DNA of 64,000 nucleotides, taken from the NCBI RefSeq assembly GCF_018390645.1, contig NZ_JAHBGC010000004.1, positions 382,994 through 446,993 of the forward strand, written 5' to 3'. Shown in pieces: positions 19,438-29,922 of this stretch. The stretch is from Ancylobacter dichloromethanicus (lineage in GTDB: Bacteria; Pseudomonadota; Alphaproteobacteria; Rhizobiales; Xanthobacteraceae). Each line of letters starts with the position of its first letter. Within the stretch, counting starts at the first letter, position 1. A program made the translations under genes and the position numbers. The notes beneath the pieces were generated by a model that worked only from the letters and a program-made list of their open reading frames with translations, ran no database searches and was not told the origin of the DNA.

Positions 19438-21102
19438 ATGACCTTGGCACTCAGTGGCACTCCCCGCGCGGCCTCCGCTTCCGGCTCCCTGCTTTTGAGG
19501 GCGGCGGCGGGGGCGGTCGTGCTTCTGGTGCTGCTGCCGCTGCTGGCGCTGGGCTGGACCGCGCTCAAGGGCTCGGGCGACCTCTGGCCGCACCTCCTCG
19601 CCAATGTCATTCCGCACGCGCTGCTGGAGACCACGCTGCTGGTCGCCGGCGTCGGTGCGGTCGTCGGGGTCATCGGCACCGGCACGGCGTGGCTGGTGGC
19701 GGTGTGCCGGTTTCCCGGGCGTGGCGTGTTCGAATGGGCGCTGCTGCTGCCGCTCGCCATCCCGACCTATATCCAGGCCTTCGTCTATGTCGACGCGGTG
19801 CACCCGCTCGGGCCGATCCCGACGCTGATCCGCACCAGCTTCGGCCTGCGCCCGCGCGATCTCTGGCTGCCCGAGGTGCGCTCGCTGCCGGGCTGCATCA
19901 TCCTGCTCGGGCTGGTGCTCTACCCCTATGTCTACCTCTCCGCCCGCGCCGCCTTCCTGGTGCAGACCGCCTCGGTTCTGGACGCCGCCCGCACGCTGGG
20001 GGCGGGGGCGGGGGAGGCGTTCTTCCGCATCGCCCTGCCGCTTGCCCGCCCGGCCATCGCGGTGGGGGTGACGCTGGCGCTGATGGAGACGGTGAACGAC
20101 ATCGGCGCCTCCGAATTCCTCGGCGTGCAGACGCTGACGCTGTCGATCTATTCGACCTGGCTCAACCGCTCCAGCCTGCCCGGCGCGGCGCAGATCGCGC
20201 TGTGCATGCTGGTGATCATGTTCGCGCTGGTGCTGCTGGAGCGCTGGGGCCGCCGCAAGCTGAAGACCGGCAATATCGGCGATCGCGCCCGCCCGCCGGC
20301 GCGGCGTGCGCTCTCGCCCGGCGCGGCAGGGCTCGCTTTCCTCGCCTGCCTGCTCCCCGTTCTGCTCGGCTTCGTGCTTCCGGCCGGCCATCTCGCCCTC
20401 ACGGCGTGGAAACGGGTCTCGTTTCATGGCGTGTCGGAAACCATCCTCGTCGAGACGGTGAACACCGCGCTGTTCGCCGCGCTCGGCACCGGGCTCGCTT
20501 TGCTGCTGGGCTTCGCCGTGGTGGTGGCACTGCGCACCGGGGCGCTGCGCTCCTCGCTGGCGCTGCGGCTCGCCGGGCTCGGCTATGCGGTGCCCGGCAC
20601 GGTGCTGGCGGTCGGGCTGCTGGTGCCGCTGGCCGGATTCGACAATCTGGTCTCGCACCTCAGCCAGCAGGTCACCGGCGTGTCGACCGGGCTGCTGCTC
20701 TCGGGCTCCGGCGCGGCGCTGATCATCGCCTATGTGATCCGCTTCCTCGCCATCCCGGTCGGCGGGCTGGAGGCCGGCTACGGCAAGATCGGCTCGACGC
20801 TCGACATGGCGGCGCGCAGCCTCGGGGAAAGGCCGGGCGGGGTGGTGCGGCTGATCCACCTGCCGATGCTGCGCCCCGCGCTCGGCGCCGCCGCGCTGCT
20901 GGTGTTCGTCGACTGCATGAAGGAACTACCGGCCACGCTGATGCTGCGTCCGCTCAATTTCGAGACGCTGGCCAGCCATGTCTATGCCGAAGCGGCGCGC
21001 GGCACCTATGAGGACGGCGCGCTGGCGGCGCTGCTCATCGTGCTGGTCGGCCTGGTGCCGGTGATCCTTCTGGCGCGCCTCTCGCGGCCGCGGCAGGGGT
21101 GA
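19438..21102 (+). CDS. Fe3+ ABC transporter permease (two fused BPD domains)
   Basis: A 554-residue inner-membrane protein with about 12 helices in two homologous halves, as in FbpB/SfuB. Each half carries an EAA-type loop: DAARTLGAGAGEAFFRIALPLARPAI in the first and DMAARSLGERPGGVVRLIHLPMLRPAL in the second. It should import the iron delivered by the preceding binding protein. No nucleotide-binding subunit follows; 21103-21349 holds only repeats, so the ATPase must be elsewhere or shared. A Lys/Arg-rich linker joins the halves around residue 275. Confidence 0.9.
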   Translation: MTLALSGTPRAASASGSLLLRAAAGAVVLLVLLPLLALGWTALKGSGDLWPHLLANVIPHALLETTLLVAGVGAVVGVIGTGTAWLVAVCRFPGRGVFEWALLLPLAIPTYIQAFVYVDAVHPLGPIPTLIRTSFGLRPRDLWLPEVRSLPGCIILLGLVLYPYVYLSARAAFLVQTASVLDAARTLGAGAGEAFFRIALPLARPAIAVGVTLALMETVNDIGASEFLGVQTLTLSIYSTWLNRSSLPGAAQIALCMLVIMFALVLLERWGRRKLKTGNIGDRARPPARRALSPGAAGLAFLACLLPVLLGFVLPAGHLALTAWKRVSFHGVSETILVETVNTALFAALGTGLALLLGFAVVVALRTGALRSSLALRLAGLGYAVPGTVLAVGLLVPLAGFDNLVSHLSQQVTGVSTGLLLSGSGAALIIAYVIRFLAIPVGGLEAGYGKIGSTLDMAARSLGERPGGVVRLIHLPMLRPALGAAALLVFVDCMKELPATLMLRPLNFETLASHVYAEAARGTYEDGALAALLIVLVGLVPVILLARLSRPRQG

Positions 21103-21130
21103 GCGGCAACACGTGGCGGCGGTGAGGGCC

Positions 21131-21262
21131 TGCGTCCTTCGAGGCTCGGCGGTGCCGAGCGCCTTATGATGACGTTGGCCTTGATAGATCCCGGGATGCG
21201 GTTGGACCCCCAGAGGGCTCGTCATGCTGAGGTGCCGGGCGCAGCCCGGCCTCGAAGCACGC
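21131..21262. repeat. Intergenic palindromic element D
   Basis: Inverted 9-bp arms CTTCGAGGC (21137-21145) and GCCTCGAAG (21249-21257) bound a region holding two small hairpins (GCTCGGCG-GTGCCGAGC and GCCGGGC-GCA-GCCCGGC) and CGTCATGCTGAGG. The CTTCGAGGC / CTCATGCTGAGG wording is typical of dispersed intergenic repeats in Hyphomicrobiales genomes. It lies between two convergent genes and may also act as a bidirectional terminator. Confidence 0.55.
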
Positions 21263-21349
21263 GGGGCGTCGGCCCGGCCAAGGCGTGGAGCCCGGGGCTG
21301 GCGCGTGAGATGACAGGGCGCAAGCGGGTGAGGTGCGCCAGCCGCGCCC

Positions 21350-23374
<2,025 letters not shown>

Positions 23375-23597
23375 GCCTTCCTCCCCCTGCGTTATCGCGC
23401 CGTCATCGCGCCGCTTCGCACTGCAGCAGTCATAACGCCGGGCAGAACGTCTGTCAGGCCATCAAACAGACACAGAAGGCCAACATGTTGCGGCAACTGT
23501 GATACGGCACCGCGCTCGATCGTGCCTGTTGGGCGCTTCCTCTGCTTGCGCGGCTTCGCCCCGATGCGGTAGCGAGTGCCGGGAGCATGACGACGCG

Positions 23598-25526
23598 ATG
23601 AAGAAGTTCATTCCATTCCTTCTCCTGCCGGTCGCGCTGGCGATCGCGGCTGCCGTGTTGGCGCCCAAGCTCGCCTCCGATGAGCGGCTGCGGGACGAGG
23701 CGCGGACGATGATCCTGGCGGCGACCGGGCGGGAGCCGGTGCTCGGCGGCGTGTCGTTCTCGGTGCTGCCCTGGCCGGCGCTCGACATTGGCGGGCTGAG
23801 CATCGACGATCCGCATGCGCGCCTCGACGTGCCGGTGGCGCGGGTGGTGCTCGACGTGCTGCCGTTGCTGACCGGCCGCGTGCGTGCCGACCACATCAGT
23901 CTCACCGATCCTACCCTGACGCTGGTCGACCCCGGCGACCCGCTCACCGCCCTCGGCAGCTTCATCGCCGCCCTCGGCGTGGCCGATTCGAACGGCGAAG
24001 TCGTGGTGACCAATGGCAGCCTCAGGGTCACGCGCGGCGGCGAGCGGGACATCGCGATTCCGCAGGCGGACCTGACGATCGCATGGCGCGGCGGGCACAG
24101 CGTGAGCGCGGTCGGCAAGGTGATGTGGCGTGGCGAGCCGGTCGACATCGACACCAGCCTCACCGGCCTTTCCGGGCTGGCCGCCGGCGAGGCGGGCAAG
24201 CTGAACGTCTCGCTGGCGAGCGGGCCGGCGACGCTTTCATTCAAGGGCGGGGCACGGCTTGCCGGCGGGCCGGTGGTTGCCGGCAGCCTGACCGCCGACT
24301 CGCCGCAGCTTCGCGGCGCGTTGCAGTGGCTGGGCATGGAAGCGCCGACGGAGCGCGGTTTTGGCGCCTTTGAACTGCGAGCGCAGGCACTGCTCTCGGC
24401 GCAGGGCGCGATGCTCAACGAGGCGCGGATCGATCTGGACGGCAATTCGGGGGTCGGCGCCTTCAATCTGCGGATCGACGGCGATCGGACGATGCTGCAG
24501 GGCTCGCTGGCGAGCGAGGCGGTCGATCTGTCGCCCTATGGCGAACTGACCTTCTCCAACCCCCGCGACGGGCGCTGGAGTCACGACGATATCGACCTCA
24601 GCCGCACCCATGCGCTCGATGTCGACCTGCGGCTCTCCGCCCGGCAGGTGCGCATCGGCGGGGCCGAACTTCAGCGCATGGCCGCCAGCGCCACCGCCAA
24701 GGGCGGCCGCCTGTCGCTCACCATCGGCGAGGCCGAGGCGTGGGGCGGCATCTTCCGGGCGTCAGCCCAGCTCGCGCCGCGTGACGCCGGGCCGGGGGTG
24801 AATATGCGGATGGACCTCGCCGGCGACGACGTGGCGCTGGCGCGGGCGCTGGGCGAACTGTTCCGCTTCCCACGCCTCGAAGGCACCGGATCGTTCCGGC
24901 TTTCTGCGGCGGGCGGGGGCACCAGCATCATGGAGATCGCGCAGAGCCTGAACGGCGCCTTCACCCTGAACGGCGAGAACGGCGCGCTGGTCGGCATTGA
25001 CGTCGGGCGCATTCTCGCGCGGCTGGAAAAGCGGCCATTGTCGGGTGGCGGCGATCTGCGCGGCGGACGCACGCCGTTCGGCGACATCGTCGTGGATGCC
25101 AGCATCGCCGGCGGCGTCGTCACGCTCGATCGTCTCGATTTCTCCAGCGACAGGCTGCATGTGGCGCTGGCCGGCGAAAGCATGATCGCGCTGCGGACCC
25201 TTGATCTCACGGGTCTGGCGCAACTGGTGCGGGCGGCACCGGCCAAGGCAGGCCAGGCCGGCGACGCTCAGGCGGGCACCGCGCGGCCCGGGCTGGTGGC
25301 GAGCCTCAGCGGCGATACCGGCACACCCGCCGCCGAGGTGGAAGCCGCGGACACCGCTTCGGCGAAGCCGACGGAGGTCACTTTCGAGTTGCCCTTCATC
25401 GTCCGCGGCGATTGGCAGCGCCCGATTGTACTGCCCGACCCACAGGCGCTGATCCGCCGTTCCGGCGCGGCGCGCGCGCTTCTTGGCGGTTCGGAAAAGC
25501 TCGACGTTTCCGCGCCGGCGCCCTGA
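23598..25526 (+). CDS. AsmA family protein
   Basis: A 642-residue protein with an N-terminal membrane helix (MKKFIPFLLLPVALAIAAAVLAP) and a long beta-rich periplasmic part. The GLSIDDP, GRVRADHISLTDPTL and GTGSFRLSAAGGG...ALNGAFTLNGENGALVGIDV-type segments fit the AsmA N- and C-terminal domains. AsmA-like proteins are thought to move phospholipids or affect outer-membrane assembly. It is divergent from the AacS gene. The ribosome site (GGGAG) is 12 nt from the ATG, rather far. Confidence 0.85.
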   Translation: MKKFIPFLLLPVALAIAAAVLAPKLASDERLRDEARTMILAATGREPVLGGVSFSVLPWPALDIGGLSIDDPHARLDVPVARVVLDVLPLLTGRVRADHISLTDPTLTLVDPGDPLTALGSFIAALGVADSNGEVVVTNGSLRVTRGGERDIAIPQADLTIAWRGGHSVSAVGKVMWRGEPVDIDTSLTGLSGLAAGEAGKLNVSLASGPATLSFKGGARLAGGPVVAGSLTADSPQLRGALQWLGMEAPTERGFGAFELRAQALLSAQGAMLNEARIDLDGNSGVGAFNLRIDGDRTMLQGSLASEAVDLSPYGELTFSNPRDGRWSHDDIDLSRTHALDVDLRLSARQVRIGGAELQRMAASATAKGGRLSLTIGEAEAWGGIFRASAQLAPRDAGPGVNMRMDLAGDDVALARALGELFRFPRLEGTGSFRLSAAGGGTSIMEIAQSLNGAFTLNGENGALVGIDVGRILARLEKRPLSGGGDLRGGRTPFGDIVVDASIAGGVVTLDRLDFSSDRLHVALAGESMIALRTLDLTGLAQLVRAAPAKAGQAGDAQAGTARPGLVASLSGDTGTPAAEVEAADTASAKPTEVTFELPFIVRGDWQRPIVLPDPQALIRRSGAARALLGGSEKLDVSAPAP

Positions 25527-25955
25527 CGGCGCCTCCGCGTCGGGCCGGCGGGTGCGGCAGGCCGGCGATGGCTGACATCCTGTTTGAAACCTCCTGGAAG
25601 ATCGTCAAGCCGAACGGCTCCTGGAGTCCCTCGGGGCAACGCGGGCGGAGCCGTCTTCCAGCGGGCCTTCGGGAGCGCAGTCGAATCCTGTTGAGCGGCG
25701 GGCCTGATCGTGCCCCTCTAGACGCAGCACCCGCTATGTGTCGGAGATATCCCCGACACTCCCCGCCTTATTCGCTGATATAAATAATGTTTATTCTGGA
25801 TACGAAATCTGAGGGACATTACAGTCGTTTATTGTCTCGCCGGCGTGGGCGTCCGGCTCTGGCCCTGCCTGATGCGGACACCAGCCCCTGCCATGCCCGG
25901 CAGGGCCATTTCACCGACATCTGTTAAACGCAATTTGGAATGTGGATAGCTTGCC
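25527..25955. other. Intergenic region at the entry to the lower-GC polysaccharide block
   Basis: I see no gene here. Composition changes sharply: 25527-25720 is GC-rich like its upstream neighbour, whereas 25765-25835 is AT-rich, e.g. around CTGATATAAATAATG. The AT-rich part is the likely promoter of the glycosyltransferase genes. Confidence 0.5.
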
Positions 25956-27074
25956 GTGATCGATGTCGTCTTCAATGGAAAGTTTCTGCGTGCTCCGGCA
26001 ACGGGCGTGCACCGCGTTGCCAAGGAACTGATTGTCGCCTGCGCGCGCATTGCTTCCGATGACGTCGAAGGTGGAAATGGATGGCGATTGACCGTCGTTG
26101 CGCCGACGTCGCCGCAGAAAACGTTCCTGCCGCCCGATGTCGACGTTGTCAGATCGGGCGGACTGAGCGGAATATTGAAAGATATTCCATGGGAGCATCT
26201 GAACCTGCCGGCTTTGGCCAGAGATAATGTTCTTGTAAATCTGTGTAATCTTGGTCCAGTCGGGCATAAAAATTCGATTACCATGATTCATGATGCACAG
26301 GTTTACCTGGTTCCGACCTCCTATGGGACGTTATTCAGGATATGGTATCGATTTTTACTGCCAATCATTGGGCGTACATCCAAGAAGATAGTTACCATTT
26401 CTGAATTTTCGAAACTTGAGCTGTCCCGTTTCGGCGTCGCCCGTAAAGAAAATATTGTCGTTATTCACAATGGCTGCGACCATGTTCTTGGGATCGAGCC
26501 GAGCGACGATGTTCTGAGTCAGTTCGGTCTTGAGAATCGACACTTCGTTCTTGCCTTGTCGAATACTCAACCGCACAAGAATATTTCCATTTTGCTGAAG
26601 GCATTTTCGGCAGACGAGCTTCAGGATGTTTCCCTGGTCCTGTTCGGTCCGGCAAGTGCCGCGGATTTCGAGCGGGCGGGGTGTTCAGTGCCGCCGAATG
26701 TCAAATTCGTCGGGCGTGTCACAGATGAGCAACTGGTCGGCCTGATGCGAGGGGCCTCGGCCTTTGCGTGTCCATCCCTGACCGAAGGCTTCGGACTGCC
26801 GCCGCTGGAAGCCATGGCCCTCGGGTGCCCGGCCATCATTTCGCCGTGCGGCGCCCTTCCGGAAATCTGCGGCGATGCCGCGATTGAAGCCGATCCTTAC
26901 CTTCCCGAAGCGTGGATTCAGGCCGTGCGCCGGCTGGTCGATGATCCTGACCTTGCGTCGGACTATCGCGCACGCGGACTGGAGAGATCGAAATTGTTCA
27001 CATGGCAGAAGGCGGCCGAGAAACTGCTGAGAACTATACGTTCGGAGCGGGACTCCGGTTCGTTCTCTGTGTAG
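25956..27074 (+). CDS. Glycosyltransferase family 4 (GT4/GT-B)
   Basis: A 372-residue GT-B glycosyltransferase. The N-terminus VFNGKFLRAPATGVHRVAKEL is typical of GT4 enzymes of polysaccharide clusters. The nucleotide-sugar part shows LSNTQPHKNISILLKAF, FVGRVTDEQLVGLMRGASAF and the E-x7-E motif TEGFGLPPLEAM. It probably adds a sugar to a lipid-linked surface polysaccharide; donor and acceptor are unknown. The frame opens with GTG and has only a weak ribosome site. GC content and codon use are lower than in flanking genes. Sequence similarity to the next GT4 suggests they are paralogues. Confidence 0.88.
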   Translation: MIDVVFNGKFLRAPATGVHRVAKELIVACARIASDDVEGGNGWRLTVVAPTSPQKTFLPPDVDVVRSGGLSGILKDIPWEHLNLPALARDNVLVNLCNLGPVGHKNSITMIHDAQVYLVPTSYGTLFRIWYRFLLPIIGRTSKKIVTISEFSKLELSRFGVARKENIVVIHNGCDHVLGIEPSDDVLSQFGLENRHFVLALSNTQPHKNISILLKAFSADELQDVSLVLFGPASAADFERAGCSVPPNVKFVGRVTDEQLVGLMRGASAFACPSLTEGFGLPPLEAMALGCPAIISPCGALPEICGDAAIEADPYLPEAWIQAVRRLVDDPDLASDYRARGLERSKLFTWQKAAEKLLRTIRSERDSGSFSV

Positions 27075-27169
27075 GAATTTGAATTGAAGTTCAGGTAAAA
27101 TGCGGTAGTGTCAGTATGCGGCCTCGAAGAAGTTTGATCTGAAAGAAGTCGATCCGACTGAGTTTCATA

Positions 27170-28306
27170 ATGGTAGATATTGTTATAAATGGTCGATTTC
27201 TTACACAAAAAACAACAGGTGTTCAACGTGTGGCTCGAGAAATCACCCGCGCGCTGGATAGACTTATAGCCGAGGAAGTGCCTCATCTGTCGGTCCGCTT
27301 GATTTGCCAACCATCCGCCGATCTGGGCGATCTGGAACTGGCGGCGATTACGGTCCAACGCGTCGGTGGTTTCTCTGGCCAGTTGTGGGAACAATTGAGC
27401 TTGCCCAGGGCGGCTCGCGGAGCCAAGCTGCTTTGCTTGGCAAATTCGGCACCGATTTTGTCGCTGCTCTCCGCCATGCCCCCGGCTGTCGTCATACATG
27501 ATCTTTCCTATCGGCATTATCCGCATGCGTACCGTATGGGCTATCGGATCGCTCATTCGGCACTCATGCCAGCGCTTCTGAGGCGGGCTGATCCGCTCGT
27601 CACAGTGTCGGTGGCTGAGCGCGACGAACTGCTCAAGCTGACGGACCGGGGCGACGATCCGATCGTCGTGGCGCAGAATGGAAGCTGGCGCTCGATTCCT
27701 GCGGCGGCAAACGGCTCGCCGAGCCTCGGTAAATTACCCGATCGAGGGTATCTGCTATATATTGGTGCTCTTTCCCAGCGTAAGAACATCATGGGCGTGC
27801 TGAGTGCCGCTATTCAACTGGCGCGTGAGGACGGCACCCCCTTCGTCTTTGTTGGAAGTTCGACATCAGTCCACACGTCGATGGCGTTTGAAATCCCTGA
27901 CGATGTCTCGGACCGGATAGTTCTTCTTGGGCATATCGAAGACGCGGCTGTTTTGGCCGAGCTGTACGCCGGCGCGGCGGCGCTTGTGTTTCCCTCGTTC
28001 TATGAGGCGTCCCCTCTGCCGCCACTGGAGGCGATGCATTTCGGTTGCCCGGTCGTCGTATCGGACATTCCCGCATTCAGAGAGAGATGCGGCGACGCGG
28101 CGGAATATTGTGATCCCTTCGATGTAAGCTCGATCGTCGGCGCCGTTCGCAACGTACTCTACAACCAGCCCGCGCGGGATGCGCTGATCAGAAAAGGGGG
28201 GGAGCGTGCCCGGTCCTTTACGTGGGAGCGGCAGGCGCGGATAGTGCTAGATGCGGTTCTCCAAAGTTTGGAGCATGACCGATCAGATGTGATGGATACT
28301 GTTTGA
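27170..28306 (+). CDS. Glycosyltransferase family 4 (GT4/GT-B), second copy
   Basis: A 378-residue relative of the preceding gene: VINGRFLTQKTTGVQRVAREI at the N-terminus, YIGALSQRKNIMGVLSAA and the FYEASPLPPLEAMHFG E-x7-E motif. It is 95 nt downstream of the first GT4 and 32 nt upstream of the polymerase-like gene, so an operon is likely. Its first ~100 nt are unusually AT-rich for this window, consistent with horizontal acquisition of the cluster. Confidence 0.88.
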   Translation: MVDIVINGRFLTQKTTGVQRVAREITRALDRLIAEEVPHLSVRLICQPSADLGDLELAAITVQRVGGFSGQLWEQLSLPRAARGAKLLCLANSAPILSLLSAMPPAVVIHDLSYRHYPHAYRMGYRIAHSALMPALLRRADPLVTVSVAERDELLKLTDRGDDPIVVAQNGSWRSIPAAANGSPSLGKLPDRGYLLYIGALSQRKNIMGVLSAAIQLAREDGTPFVFVGSSTSVHTSMAFEIPDDVSDRIVLLGHIEDAAVLAELYAGAAALVFPSFYEASPLPPLEAMHFGCPVVVSDIPAFRERCGDAAEYCDPFDVSSIVGAVRNVLYNQPARDALIRKGGERARSFTWERQARIVLDAVLQSLEHDRSDVMDTV

Positions 28307-28338
28307 TTGTATAGACAATCGTCGGGCGCTGATACGGT

Positions 28339-29808
28339 ATGATCTATGTTCCGGTGGCTATTTACTGGGCATTCGCTCTCTGGGGGCTTCTTTCGAAGCG
28401 TCAGATCCTGATCGGATTGTTTTTTCTGACGCTTCCGCTCGGCAGCTTCGCGGTGCTTCCACCTGGCCTGACGGGGGGGCTGTCATTCGTTGCCAGTACA
28501 ATGACCGTGCTGTTGATCCTGGTTCGACAGTTCCTGCTCTCGCGCTCCGGCCTTGACGCCCTGCTGGCAAATGCCCTGTCGCTCAGACGCGGAGGGCTGC
28601 TCACCCTGTTCTGGATCGTCGCGGTTGGTGTCACGCTGCTGAGCCCGCGGTTCCTGGCCGGGCAGATCGACGTGATTCCGATGGCGGTCAGGCCTGGCAT
28701 TGGCATTGAGGGCTTGCGGCCGACGATCCAGAACCTGTCGCAATTGGCCTATTTGACCATTTCGACATTCGCGGTGTTCGCTTTCGCAAAAATGTTCGAG
28801 CCGCCGGCGCTTCGCATGGTTCTTATCCGGGGTCTTATGCTGGCGGCCACGGTCACGATTATTACCGGAGCGCTGGACTACGCATCGACCTATCTTCCCC
28901 TTGCGCCGGTTCTGGCGCCGTTTCGCACCGCCGAATACGCTTTGCTGGTGAACGTGACGATCGGCGATGGCGTCAAGCGCGTGACCGGCTTGATGCCTGA
29001 GGCGTCCGCCTATGGGGGTACGGTACTTTTCCTTCTGTCCTACCTCTATTTCCTTCGGCGCAGCGTTACCGACCGGCGACTGACCTTCCAGATCAATATT
29101 CTCCTGGCCGGTTTGACACTGTTCCTGATTCTCTCGACCTCTTCCGCCGGCTATGTCGGCATTGGCGTGTTCCTCATGGTTGCCGTGCTGGAATGGCAGT
29201 CCCGGGCGTCCCGGATTGCGCGCTCCATTCTGAGTCGGCGGGGGGTGCTGCAAGACGTCGCGATGGTGTTTGTCGGCCTGGCTGTGTTCTCGCTGGTGGT
29301 GATGTGGGCGCCCTCGGCGTTCGATCCGGTCATCCAGCGACTGGACAGTCTGGTCTTCAACAAGACATCGAGCGATTCCTATATCGAGCGCACGATGTGG
29401 ACCCGGGTGGCGTTCGAGGCGGGAATCTCGAGTTACATGGTCGGCGTCGGCATAGGTTCCGTGCGCGGGTCGAATTTCGCCGCGACGCTTTTCGGCAGCG
29501 TCGGCCTCCTGGGCGTGCTGCTCTATTTCGGATTTGTCCTGCAATCGCTTCTGCGCCGCGCCGACAGCCGCGACCCCGAGGCGCAGGCGATGAGCGCGGC
29601 GTTGAAATGGGCGTTCTGGCCAAATTTCGCGGTCTCGCTCTTGATCGGCACGACGCCGGATTTCGGCGCGGTCATGGCCTTGACCTGGGGGGTGCTGCTG
29701 GCATTGACCGTCCGGCCCAGGCGCCAGGAATTCCTGACCCAGCCCGACTGGGCTGCGCGCGGCGGTGACGGAGCGGGCGCGGAGCCGGCCGTCGGCGGTG
29801 GCCGGTAA
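28339..29808 (+). CDS. O-antigen ligase/polymerase-like membrane protein (Wzy/ExoQ-type)
   Basis: A 489-residue polytopic protein with roughly 11-12 predicted helices and a large periplasmic loop around residues 330-380 containing the SDSYIERTMWTRVAF segment. The ERxxMW loop and GVGIGSVRGSN are typical of Wzy/WaaL-type O-antigen ligase domains. It likely polymerises or ligates the glycan built by the two upstream glycosyltransferases. Neither a flippase (Wzx) nor a priming transferase is in the window, so the cluster is incomplete here. Confidence 0.75.
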   Translation: MIYVPVAIYWAFALWGLLSKRQILIGLFFLTLPLGSFAVLPPGLTGGLSFVASTMTVLLILVRQFLLSRSGLDALLANALSLRRGGLLTLFWIVAVGVTLLSPRFLAGQIDVIPMAVRPGIGIEGLRPTIQNLSQLAYLTISTFAVFAFAKMFEPPALRMVLIRGLMLAATVTIITGALDYASTYLPLAPVLAPFRTAEYALLVNVTIGDGVKRVTGLMPEASAYGGTVLFLLSYLYFLRRSVTDRRLTFQINILLAGLTLFLILSTSSAGYVGIGVFLMVAVLEWQSRASRIARSILSRRGVLQDVAMVFVGLAVFSLVVMWAPSAFDPVIQRLDSLVFNKTSSDSYIERTMWTRVAFEAGISSYMVGVGIGSVRGSNFAATLFGSVGLLGVLLYFGFVLQSLLRRADSRDPEAQAMSAALKWAFWPNFAVSLLIGTTPDFGAVMALTWGVLLALTVRPRRQEFLTQPDWAARGGDGAGAEPAVGGGR

Positions 29809-29922
29809 AAGCGGCGCGAACGACGCGGCAATTGCCCAGCGCTGCGGCCGTGGCCGCTCCACGCCGCGAATGAGACCAGTCCGCCGAATTGCCTTGGCGG
29901 ATGGCATTGAGAAGGCGCGGCT

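Noticed and set aside
18262..20859. 865-codon minus-strand frame opposite the Fe3+ ABC genes
   Set aside because: Shadow of the plus-strand ABC genes with no recognisable domain.
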